A DNA stretch of 64,000 nt from Rhyzopertha dominica (taxonomy: Eukaryota > Arthropoda > Insecta > Coleoptera > Bostrichidae): assembly GCA_025024175.1 (NCBI GenBank), contig QCXZ01000001.1, positions 28,700,942-28,764,941 on the forward strand, written 5' to 3'. Below, piece by piece: positions 44,409 to 55,584 of this stretch. Position 1 is the stretch's first letter; every line of letters begins with the position of its first letter. The notes under the pieces are model-generated. The model had not been told where the DNA came from and made no database searches. It saw only the letters and a program-made list of their open reading frames with translations. Made by a program: the position numbers and the translations under genes.

Positions 44409-46780
44409 CCCAGCCAACACAGTTACATATAGTTTATGCAACTATTACATAACACCACTTAAACCATCTTTAATATGTAACATGTATGTATGGTACATGT
44501 GCAGCACATGTACTGAAAAACGACGGCTCACACTTGTGTCATCCACAATATCTGTGTTACATAAAAAAGCTGCATAGCAGCCACGTAATTTTTATATGTT
44601 GTAGCGATGTGGCTGCTCAGTTTATGGTACAGATGTGATACCAATACGCTACATATATTTTATATCATTAATACGTAACGTCAATATGCTTTATATGTTA
44701 TATGTAAGGAACATTTATAGTTCATATACCTGAAAATACCGCCTCAAATATGTCTGTAATGTTTGTTACATAAAAAAGCTGCAAAACCGACATGTACCTT
44801 TTATATGTTGCAGGGTGCATACAGTTTCATTTACTTTATGTGATTTATATGCACTCCAGATGTGTTGTACATGCATATTTTTGATAACGTCTGGATGTAC
44901 CCTAAATGAAAAAGTCCTTTCACTGAAATAAAATTTATTCGAGATGATTGCATATTAAAAAAATATATCTTCAGAAATGTCCTTGCCCCTTTCCTTATGC
45001 TTGGATAGGCAGTCTCTAAAAAACACAAGACCATGAGTTCAACAGATGTACAACGCAGTAGCAATTCAGGAGAATATGCATAATCTCTTAGGGCATGTGG
45101 GATATCTATACAAAAGTAACCTTTATTTTTTTCTTCACGACACACGTCTGACGAAAACACCTTTGAAAGTATTCGAACCAAAGGTATTGTTTTAAACTTC
45201 AAACAGCAGTATTAAAAATCTCTTTTCTTATCTGCAACATCGGAAGTTAATGTTTTGAAAAAGATACATCATAAAACAAAATGCACAGCAATTTTTGTAT
45301 GTCCTTAAGGAAAATTGTCCATGCACACTGTAACACCCTACAGACTGTGCAAGTAAGAAGAAATAACAAACAACATACAATGATTATGTTTGTGAAAAAT
45401 TATATTAAAAAAATATAAAACCACTTACTTTTTTCGTTTTAATCTTGATCCATTATGACGTAACTATGCTGGCATTAGTTGCTCGCAATCGAGAATCTTT
45501 AGATCTTTGCCTTAAAATTGTTATTTTTAATTTTTAATTAGTATTAAAATCTTACCTTTTAAGGTTCTCGCGTAAACGCTTATTTCTGTGCCCTAATCAG
45601 GAACAGGCATTTGTACAATGGTTAGTCACAATAGCTTTTAAACATCTACAGACGAAGCCTCTGATATTTTTGTCGACTATTTGTGACAAATATTATTGTT
45701 TCTAAAAACATTTCAGTTAACATAGTCATACATCTAAAATTTTGTGTCACTATAATATAACAATGTTTACATACAACACTAATGAATGAATGAACATGAA
45801 TGATATATGTAACGTAACAGCTATAATACTTTTATAATTAAAACAAATACATTACACACAAGGTACACGCAGATGGCACATACACTATTAGATGTCGGCT
45901 TATATATATGCATAGTGGTTACAGAAATACCTAAATCGTCTTTCTCCGCATTCTTGTATGATCCGAATTAGTATTGATGCAGCTCTTTTACCTTACTGTA
46001 GAACATTGAAGGCTGAAACTGTGCCTCTGCTAAGCTCTCAGTGGTCCAATACATTATTTTTTTAAATCGTAAAGTTATCTCACTGCTACCAACGGAGTAA
46101 TCCAATACATTTGGAATAGAAGAGACTATACCCAAAAAGAGCCCAAAATAACAATTAATTATCAAAATGAGAGAAATATTCGTCACACTTTTTACAAAAT
46201 TCATCGATACTTTGTTAATTCAAAAGCTTGTGCACTTTGTATCTAAAATAGATTTGTAGATTACAGTCGTGTGGCTCCACGTGATAGACTACTCTAGACT
46301 GCTAATTTTCATACCTAAAATCATACATTTATTCCTTTTTTCTTCTCTGTGCTTACACTTATACTTGAATCCAATGTTTCTGCAACTGGTAGGTTTTATT
46401 GTAATACAAAATAATGCATAGAAGTAATTTAAGCTCTAACCGCATTTATTTTATTGTCATTACTACTTTGTGACCATTTTCTCATTTAGTTTTTGTTACC
46501 CGATACCTACCTATAATTTTTATGTTATCTCCGTTTTCTTTTTTACATTAACGATACATAGACGCGACCTGTGTGCAATACAAAAATTGCTCTCGCAAAT
46601 AATGTATTATAAACATGTAAGACTTATGTAACATCATATATCCTAGACAATAAAGTAAACATATATGTTACATACTTTTTAAAGCAAATTTCATATTCTG
46701 GTACATAATGATGTTATGCAGCTTTTGTAACACTGTTGTTCCTTGATATTTATGTATCAAACATGTGTGTGTTGGCTAGG
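44409..46780. mobile_element. TIR element, 2.4 kb, with subterminal TTACAT-rich repeats
   Basis: The left end CCCAGCCAACACA is matched in inverse by the right end TGTGTTGGCTAGG (12 of 13). Both subterminal regions are rich in 'gttacat', 'acatataaaa' and 'ttacataaaaaagctgc' motifs (44490-44800 and 46610-46720), which may bind a transposase. The middle has a 123-codon minus-strand frame (44831-45202) with no recognised motif. A target-site duplication is not clear (only AT on both sides). No transposase was recognised. Confidence 0.6.
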
Positions 46781-49377
46781 ATAGATTCTCGCGAGAAAAT
46801 GCATGGAGATATCACAAATAAGTGTGCGGTAGGGTATTTCTTTCGAAGGACCGTTAACCGAGTTGATAAGCACCATCGACTTGATGGTCCTATAACGGTC
46901 CTGTCAAAATGATTTTTGTTAGTTATCACATACACATACCAAATAAAAGTAGACGTAAAAATTAAACGGGGGGAAGGTAAAAGATGTTTTAATGTGATAA
47001 TAATAATTGTGGGTTACACTATGCCATTGGCAATTAACAGTGCCACCCACTGGTCTCTGTTAGGAACCTGTAGTTTGAACGGTAGCCCACCTTGCATTGT
47101 GCGTTTAAAAACCGACAGAGGTCCCCAACGACGATGTCTGTAGAGTGCAGTTGTCAGTTGTCAGCATAATATGTCAGTTTTAGGACCGTAGCTGTACTGA
47201 GGAGCAGGCTTTATAACCTGAAACAGCTGTCCATATATTGTGTTAATCGAGTTAATTTTTTTTAAAAACTGCTAGTTATATGTTGGTAGGTGTTATTTAT
47301 AGCACTATAATGTTTGGTTGGTATGAGTTTTGCCAGTTCTTCCAAATATTTCTTACAAATATATTTGTTACTTTTGACGAAAGTTCTTATAGTGTAAATA
47401 TTTAGCTTTGAGCTTTGATCTGCGAATATGTACAGCTGATGCGCAGAAAAAATTAGGCAAGTGAATTATGGCACATATTAATTTAGTTATCAGTCCAAGG
47501 ACCTTTTTTTGCCCAGCCTTCTAAAAATGAATAAACGTACTCGCCAAATAAACACATGTGCGGCGTGAGTGTTTACGTTTGCCATTTCGATAAAATCTGA
47601 GTACTGTTTACAGGCAGGATACGTATCTATCGATGCAGTTCCAAGTACATGCGTACGGTTCTACCTCAAAAGCGTCTTTAATTCATTTTAACGAGCCCTC
47701 CAGTTATAAATAGGCGTCACCATAAATCAGTCCGTGTTTTAGTGGAAAATTTTCTTTATTGGGAAATTGATGACCTTTCAAACGCTTTTACGACTGGCTT
47801 GGTCGATCCTGAAATATTTAGAGGGTTAATAATAAGCCCATTAGTTGAGTTTGGAAAGAAAGCTGTTAGAAGCAACCCCGGTCGTGAACGACGTGTATCG
47901 CCTTCTAAGTTAAACAATTTGGAACACCAATCAATCATTGCGCTAATTTCCTACGTGAAGCTTTTCTTAAAAGGAGAGCGAATGTCACTTCAATTCAAAC
48001 ACTCATCTTGCTCTTGTGTGGTAGACAATAAAGAAAATCATTACAGTACGGATCTTAGAAAGGTCTTTGAAGCATAAACGCAAGAAAGTCCAACACATCA
48101 TGAAGCCGTATTTTTAACACGTATTTAGGGGCAAAAGAAGACTGTTACAGATTAAGCGATTTAATTCCACACCAAACATGAGTTGTTTTTATAAACTAGC
48201 ATAAAATTTGGAAGCCGATTTATGGATACTGCAGATAGTAACGAATTGTAGTCAAAAGTCATGTCAAGATAGAAAGAATAGCTAAATAAGACGTTTATAG
48301 TGAAACGCAACTGAATTCATTTACTAAGCATCATAATATGAAATTGTGAAAATACATTATTTGATATATCTCCAAAAAAACATGATATGCCTTAAGAGAG
48401 GCTTTAGAATATTATATGAAAACAGAAAAACATCACATTGCTTCTTATGCCTCCAATAAAGGTACACATATTTTTTAAAGCAGCAGGTTCAGGTACAAAT
48501 TTTGCTAAATTTATCTCAAGCGGTTACTGAAATAATGGAAAAAAGACTTTTTGTCCACCGTCCTTAGGGGATTGTAGCGCTTTTGGGACGTATTCCTGAA
48601 CTATATGTTTATAGGAAATCGTTTTCGTATTTTGACCGATGAAGTTAATGCATCAAACCCTTTAAGCGATAGCTTGGCTGAGGGTATGCTCAATACTGCA
48701 CAATATGTTATATTACGTATCTTGCCTGACGCAGCGTTGAAATTACGTTTCTCTTTGCGGTCGCCTACAATGTTCATAATGGAAATAGATTTTTGCAAGT
48801 ATGATTTTATGCAAGTAGCATTTGCAGCTACCTGTTTCTTTAAATTACCTATTTGTGCAAATAGTGCAATGTAATTTGTAATTGTCATATCGTGTTGTAA
48901 ACACGACTTAAATAAGTTGTTTTTCTTTTACTACCTTTCCCAGAAAACCATAGGACGAAATTAACCAATTTAGCAACTGCAAAATGTACCATATGAGATC
49001 ATTACCAAGATTTTTTTACAAAACAAAATACAAAGGCTTCTAGAGGACGTTCGTATAAACATCAAAAGACAAAAGCACTATTAGCTCGATAGATCTCCTG
49101 TACATTTCTCTCATCGGGTCAGGCAACATTTGGACTATAGTTTTTGTTATTGTATTGTTTGTATTTGTTATTATGCTATAACTTAAAGCAAATGAAAGTC
49201 GGACTAGAACATTACATCATTTTCGTATGTATAATCACACCCAGAATTTTGGTCCGTTCATCTCGACTCACTCCGTAAAAGCCACGTCTGAGAGCGACTG
49301 AAGTCTGACTTGAAGGGAACAAAGACGTTCCAAGTGTTATTATGTGATTATAGCGAACTGTAATGCTTCGACGTGAG
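46781..49377. other. Unannotated sequence
   Basis: No gene was recognised. The plus-strand frame at 47742-48077 (111 codons) and the overlapping frames at 48601-48888 match nothing known to me. About 47460-47730 is moderately GC-rich. Confidence 0.35.
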
Positions 49378-49390
49378 TTAAATTAGCAGT
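49378..49390. repeat. Left TSD of the composite hammerhead repeat
   Basis: The 13-mer ttaaattagcagt is repeated exactly at 50789-50801. Confidence 0.88.
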
Positions 49391-49429
49391 ATGTAAGAAT
49401 TTAGATGGCAATGCCATCTGTCAGCATTA

Positions 49430-50096
49430 AGGCCGATTCCCACTTACGCAGCATGGTGCGGCACGGCACGGCGCGTTACGATGCAGTAAAATGCTGCTTA
49501 CAATTGTTTGCATGTATTTAAATGATACCGTTCCCATCTAATCAGCACGGTCCGCTGCAACACGGCGCGGTACGCTGCAGCAAAATTTCAATTCACCGGT
49601 GTACGTTTCCATGCGTCAATTGACGCACGCTGCTGCTTGTGCCGAACAGAAGTGGGATGCTCAACCGAAACTTTGTGTGATGTCCCGTTAGTGGAACGTG
49701 TACAATATTGTACAATTCAATGAGTTTTTTGGAAGACATTCTATGATGTTTATAAAATTTGCGTTCGTGCTCCTGGAATTTTCTAAAAAGTGTGTGAAAT
49801 TCACCCTATTCCATTCTTGCATGAAATATATCGTGAACCCAATAGTTTCGCCTTTTTCTTCTTTTCTTTTATTTTCTTCGTGTTCATTACATACAATAGC
49901 TGATCAATAAATTGTCCGATGACGATGATGTAGATGTTATATTTATCTAATTAATAATATATATAATGATGATAAAGTTTTATTAAACTTCTGGTTCTGC
50001 CGGACACTGCCGCACAAGTGGGAATAGCTACCATCGTGCAGTGTCGCGCCGCGCTGCAAGGCATCGTGTCGTGCTGCATTAGTGGGAATCTAACTA
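49430..50096. mobile_element. MITE inserted in the hammerhead repeat
   Basis: Other copies of the host repeat read cagcattacactgac without interruption. Here the sequence is split after 'cagcatta' and resumes at 'tacactgac', which gives a TA duplication (49428-49429 and 50097-50098). The ends AGGCCGATTCCCAC and GTGGGAATCTAACTA share GATTCCCACT as inverted repeats. Subterminal CpG-rich blocks ('cagcacggtccgctgcaaca' and similar) occur at both ends in opposite orientation. The body has no transposase. Confidence 0.82.
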
Positions 50097-50113
50097 TACA
50101 CTGACATGATGAC

Positions 50114-50255
50114 TGTGATGTTGTGGCAGGGTAACACAAAAACACTTACTTATACCCGTGTATTAAGAAATAACTGAATAATTGAATATACAGGTAAGTA
50201 TACAACTCAAACGGCTCGCAATATTTTACACATGCTTTTTGAACAAAACATTACA
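50114..50255. mobile_element. Solo LTR, 142 bp
   Basis: Sequence starting TGTGATGTTGTGG and ending ACATTACA interrupts the repeat. It is flanked by the 5-bp duplication atgac (50109-50113 and 50256-50260). In intact copies the host reads catgatgacaaagcc. The TG...CA ends with near-inverted TGTGATG/CATTACA and a 5-bp duplication identify a solo LTR of a short-LTR retrotransposon. The orientation and family are unknown. Confidence 0.8.
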
Positions 50256-50441
50256 ATGACAAAGCCACCTAGCTGCCTTAACGGGTACTACTTCCTAAAG
50301 GAAGTGACCTGTAGCCTTACAAATTGGCATGCACCTGCATACTTCAATTTGACAGCAGGCCCCCACAGCACTTTTTGCAAGCGGGCAAAAACCGACATAC
50401 TTTAAAATGTATGCCTATGCTTTGCTGTCTGCACTCCAACC

Positions 50442-50490
50442 AACTACAGATAGATCTATTTCGCTCTTATTATAGCTCATCAGTGCAGTT
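50442..50490 (-). ncRNA. Hammerhead ribozyme, one stem II mismatch
   Basis: On the minus strand, stem I AACTGCA/TGTAGTT pairs with one G-U wobble. CTGATGA, GAAA and ATC are intact. Stem II GCTAT/AGAGC has one mismatch. It spans 49 nt, like the intact copies. Confidence 0.72.
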
Positions 50491-50703
50491 TCAAATTGAA
50501 GTATGCAGGTCCATGCCAATTTGTCAGACTACAGGTCACTTTCTTTAGGAAGTTGTACCCGTTAAGGCAGCTAGGTGCTTTTGTCATCATGTCAGTGTAA
50601 TGCTGACAGATGGTATTGTCATCTAAATTCTTACTTACATCATACCTTTGCTTTGGTATATAGGCAAAATCAGTTCTATGCCGTGCTGTCTGCACTAGAC
50701 CTA

Positions 50704-50752
50704 AACTGCACTGATGAGCTATAATAATAGCGAAATAGATCTATCTGCAGTT
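50704..50752 (+). ncRNA. Hammerhead ribozyme, complete
   Basis: Stem I AACTGCA (50704-50710) pairs with TGCAGTT (50746-50752). CTGATGA is at 50711-50717. Stem II GCTAT-AATA-ATAGC is at 50718-50731. GAAA is at 50732-50735. The sequence tagatcta forms a short stem III, and ATC (50743-50745) is the cleavage triplet. Every consensus base is present and all three stems can form. Predicted cleavage is between 50745 and 50746. Confidence 0.88.
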
Positions 50753-50788
50753 GGTTGCAATACAGACAGCACAGTATAGACATGCATT

Positions 50789-50801
50789 TTAAATTAGCAG
50801 T
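50789..50801. repeat. Right TSD of the composite hammerhead repeat
   Basis: Exact copy of the 13-mer at 49378-49390. Confidence 0.88.
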
Positions 50802-53800
50802 GTTTAAATTTAGTGAATATCAGTACTTAATATATAAACAAGGGAGGAAATTGAAATTTTCGTACCAGTATAAGTAACAGAAATATTTACTTCTTGCGAA
50901 CCGGAAGAAAACGTAGTTTCGACCTGCTTTAACCAAATTCAACATCTCTCGAGTTGCTTTAAAGAGCCGTTTAACAAATTTCAATGCAGTCTCAAATTGT
51001 TAATAGGTTTGTAAATAGAGCGATATACTTGCACATGTTCCTTAGAACGTTAGATATAGCTTAAAGCAGGACATCTTTCGTGGTATTTTATTGTTAATCA
51101 GCATTCCAAATTCTGCAACATGGTGCTATATATAATTTGAATGCGTTTTTTACTAGAAGCATTCCCCAATTAGTAACTCATGTCAGAAACCACAATCTTT
51201 TCTACACTTAATATCTTACACTTAAACTGAGTGCATTTGGAATGAAAAAAATGTATTTGGAAAACACTAATACAAATAAGCAGCATCTCTTACTACAAAT
51301 TGCCGGATTTTCGTGCGAAGCATTAATTTTCAGATCTCTTGGGGCAGCAACCGCATCCGAAAAGTAAATAGCAAGTACTCGAAAAACAATAATTCAACCC
51401 TANCGGAACACACGAGCATCCACATTACGATTTCACAATTTGCTTAATAAGTACTCCCCAAAGCTCAAAGCCTCCGCCGTTCCTTTGAAAGGACTTACAA
51501 AGACACAGATCCCGTATTTATTTAGCGCGAACATCCGGGACTATTCTAATTGGTTTTTCCTGTAGTGCAGTACGTTTACCTCGAGTACAACGGATATAGC
51601 GGGATATTGATTAACACCGAGCCATCTCAGGCTCGTCCTCATGCAATTCAGATGCTCCGGAAAAACTGTCCTCGTCCATCTTGGAGAGTGACGGCGGGGC
51701 CAATCAGATCCAACACTGTGTCTTGCCTCGGTGATATCGACGGGCGATAAATTAATTTGGTATGCATCGGAAGAGAGTGTTTACGGTTCTCGCTGTCTGG
51801 TAATTTCCTTATTTTTAAGGACGGAAGAATAAGAAATGGGAGTTCAGTTGTCCTGAATAGATTAACCTCTTAGACGCCACAGTACATTCATCTGATGAGC
51901 ACAAAGCGTTTATCATTCAACTGTAGGCAAATTAGACTAAGTTGAACAGTACAGAAAATATGAATGCGAGATCTATATTATGCAACAATATATATTACAT
52001 ATGCAAAACTTTCCATTGTTCATAGCTTGGATACAATACCTACTTGACATAATTAAAAGGTCAGGATGCTCTAGCCAGATATCACCGCGAACCAGTAGTT
52101 GAAAGAGGACAACACAGCAGTGCAGTCATGATACGTTTTTGACCAATATTGCGCATCAATACGATGTAATAAATTGAGGTACATTTCTTTTAGAAAAAAA
52201 TACCTTCGCATATATAAATTTATTAATGATTTTCGGTGTGTTTCATGTAATAGCCTCGTATTGATTAGATCAATAACGGCAGTTATAATGATCAACAGTA
52301 CTAATTGAAAAATTAGCATCCGTCAGCTAAACTATTTTTTATTTGTTGCAGACGCCATTTAATTTCTAACTAATTCCAATGCATACCCGCAAACTGCATG
52401 CTTATTTCATGTCTTTTATTAATGCTTTTGCCGTTACTCTGGCTCATTCCTCACTTTCGAGGAAAAGAAAGGTAAACAATTCTTCATTGGACTACACCAT
52501 TTTCAGCTGATATGTTCTTACTGTTGTCAAATATGCATAAGCAGATTGCTGTGGAAAAGATTTTATCGTGTTTTCCATTTTTTCACATTGTTCTTAATAT
52601 GTGCTTTTTTAACCAATGACCAAAGCTTACGCATGAAGAAGTATTTCTTGATGAGTATTGGCTTACCTAATTGTAAAATTAATAATACACTATTGCAAAA
52701 AAATTAGACAGCATAAAAAATAAGTTATAACGGGGCCTCCCTTCAAGAATGAAATAGGTACCTATTGTAAAGACATTTTAGTGAATTCTAAAATAAAATC
52801 GTATCACAGATGCTGTCATTTTATATTGGATTTGAAGCACTCCTTATAGAAATTGCGGAGTATTACAAACCGTGACATCGGTTATTTTAACACTGCTAAA
52901 ACTACCGATATCAAAAGACACCTTTTAGAAGAAAGAAAGATTTTGATTATATTGTGTTTTGGCAAGTTTTGGTTATTGGAGTTAAAATGTGTTATAACCT
53001 CATGCTCACTGCTATTATAAACTAGACTGAGGGATTAAAAAGAGGAACATCAAAGGTAAAGAAATGAGCAGCTCTCCTAAAGACTACCAAGGACAACACT
53101 TAATTTGATGAGATTTTAGAGAGCAAAATATCTAATCCTTACCACTGTTTATGTATCTGACAACAATTTGTTCCATATAACTTATTTTTGCTACGTTAAA
53201 ATAAACATTAAAATTTAAAATTCTGAAGACGGCAATACGTCGTAGTCTGCAAACCAATGGAGAATAAGATTGATTGGAGCTAGATGAAGTCATTGTGTTG
53301 TCATTTTGAACCAGCCTTGAAGTTCCTCTTCCTATCCTCTTTGAAACAATTATTCTTCTAAACTGTGTAGCCAGTACCATTAGCTGTTATCGTTTAACCC
53401 TTTAACCTAGCAAATCTGGTTAGCATTTTTTCGTGTGCATGTGCTGTGTGCAATTTTTGTTGTAATCTTCTGTATATATACAACACTTCTTTCAACCCCA
53501 AGATGTAAACAATAAAATATGGCGAACACATCATCGTGAAGTTGCAGTGGATTAAGGCAAAGTGCGCGATGTTTGACTATCTTCATAGCGTATCACACCA
53601 AAAAACGGAAAAATACAGGTCCCTTTATTTTCAATGTAAATTTATTTTGAATTTAAATAAATCAAGTGGACGTTGTCCTTAGGCATATTGCGCATTGTTA
53701 TATTATATATTATTAAATTTACTTCGACTGCTTTTTATATAACTTACTTTTTTTTGATATTTTGACCAACAATGTATCGTTTGTCCGTCTATGGATGTGA

Positions 53801-55250
53801 TTACAACTCATGGTGTGTATTTACCTGAAAAGAAGAAATACATTATTAGTATACGCTGTACTACAAATACTATGATAATGATTAACTGTAGAGGTTAAAT
53901 TAAGAACTGATTCTTAGATAAATAAATAATTAAATTATAGAATAAATGATGTACACTGCAGCTAGTAGATGGACTAACAGTACTAGGATCAAAACCTAAG
54001 AGCTCCCAGTGAGTCGTTGATAATTTTGCTGTACCTAGGGGATAGCATGTCAACATGATTTCAATTTTGACATCGTCTTCTAACAGTGTGAGTTGGTAAT
54101 CAGGAGGAGGCTTTTGTAGAAAATATGGTTTCGAAGTAACGAATGGTTTATAAAAAGTTTTGAGACAACGAGGTAAACGGTATTTCTACTGCATTGTCTC
54201 TGAACAGCTACCTTTGCAAAACCTTTCAATATTCACCTGTCTTTCCGGTTAAACAAATGTAATTTAAATCAGTTAGTATTGTCTGTTTATAGCAGTGCAT
54301 CAACCTGTTGTCGTACCTCGTAGCGTCCCGGTCCAATCTTTAAACGACGCCTACGACGCGCAACAGTCCCTTAACAAAGGTATCTCCGCGACTCCAGTAT
54401 ATTTCCGTCTGAGTGGTATCGGTTCTTATAGATTTTCCTGCCCTCGTAAATTAACCTTATATTTATTGGCCTGTTGGAAGTGTCGTTTTTATTGGAGCTT
54501 AATACTCTGTATTGAGAACATCCCCTAATCTTGGTATACCCACGGCATAGGACTTTCCTCACCGCACATTTATTATTTATGCCTGCCCACTCTATCGAAG
54601 CGGAACCGACGATTTAATCGAAAATAAATACGATACGTTGAGTACATATAACTGTTAGGGTTGTAGGGAACGTACGCAAAACAAGTACTGTTTACTCTCG
54701 TGATTGGTATTGAACAATCTATATGGCTTTTGAGAGATGCGAGATAAAGACTTTGCGATTGAGTTGGCGTTTGTGAACGTTCTGACCAGGAAATTAATAT
54801 GCGGTAAATATGATTAGTCTCTAAATTGTAGCCTGCCTATTCACCAATAGCGAGATGAAAATGTTATACAAACGAAACAGGCTCATATCAATGCTGCAGA
54901 CATCTGAAATTGCCATTAAGAACAGAATAGGAATAAACGAAAAGCAACATACCCGTATATAACGAAAAAGCAAATCAATGGATGCAATAGCAATTGCGAT
55001 TCCGAAAAGAAAATAACAAGAATTATACCAGTGTATAAAAAAATCAGAGCTTACTAACTCGAGTAAATATCGACAGAGTGCATTATTGTCTGCATTCAGC
55101 AAAAGTGGAAGGTTATTCAATGTCACATGATGGAACTGTATACCGACATTTGCACTTGATACAATTCATCAGCATAGTCTCCTGTCGAAGCTGACTAAAA
55201 CCATGGGAAACTGCAGTGCGCCCTTGTCAGCGTATCTTTAATGCAGATAC
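50802..55250. other. Unannotated AT-rich sequence
   Basis: No gene, repeat or transposon was recognised. About 51340-51780 and 54290-54620 are less AT-rich, non-coding blocks that may be unique conserved sequence. Confidence 0.4.
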
Positions 55251-55257
55251 CAATATG

Positions 55258-55580
55258 TATTTTATGACGACTGCATCAGTTCCGATACATTTGTTGCGAA
55301 TGGTGTTACGCAGGGTTCTGTATTGGGACCATTGTTGTATAACATCTATGTATAGACACGCAAAGGATAGCAAGCTTTCTGAATTCTGACAACATTGTGT
55401 TTATGGTAATAGCTCATAAAAATAAACATGCTTGTTTGATACGCTTTAACGGCGGGCCTATCAATTATGTTAATGAAGTTAGATATCTTGGTCTGGTTAT
55501 AAATAATGAACTAATATGGACTATATCAACCAGAACATTCAAAGATTTTAATACGTTACATTAAATCCCTACACTAGCTT
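55258..55580 (+). pseudogene. LINE reverse transcriptase relic
   Basis: 'GVTQGSVLGPLLYNIYV' matches the RT motif GVPQGSVLGPLLFNIYI. After frame changes 'INYVNEVRYLGLVINNELIW' matches the later YLGxxID region. The YADD stretch between them is gone. Stops are frequent. Confidence 0.78.
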
Positions 55581-55584
55581 GATT

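Larger units (their letters stand above)
49391..50788. mobile_element. Composite, foldback copy of the hammerhead repeat with nested insertions
   Basis: After removing the MITE (49430-50096) and the solo LTR (50114-50255) with their duplications, about 580 bp remain. The left part is modules A-C and a minus-strand hammerhead. From 50491 the sequence jumps into inverted C, inverted A and a plus-strand hammerhead module. The whole is bounded by a 13-bp duplication, so it inserted as one rearranged unit. The layout resembles 5' inversions produced by twin priming in target-primed reverse transcription. Confidence 0.82.

Noticed and set aside
44831..45202. Open frame of 123 codons on the minus strand inside the TIR element
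   Set aside because: No transposase or other motif could be recognised, so it is not called a gene.
47742..48077. Open frame of 111 codons on the plus strand
   Set aside because: No family resemblance, no splice or promoter context.
48601..48888. Overlapping open frames on both strands
   Set aside because: Neither resembles a known protein; mutual overlap suggests chance.
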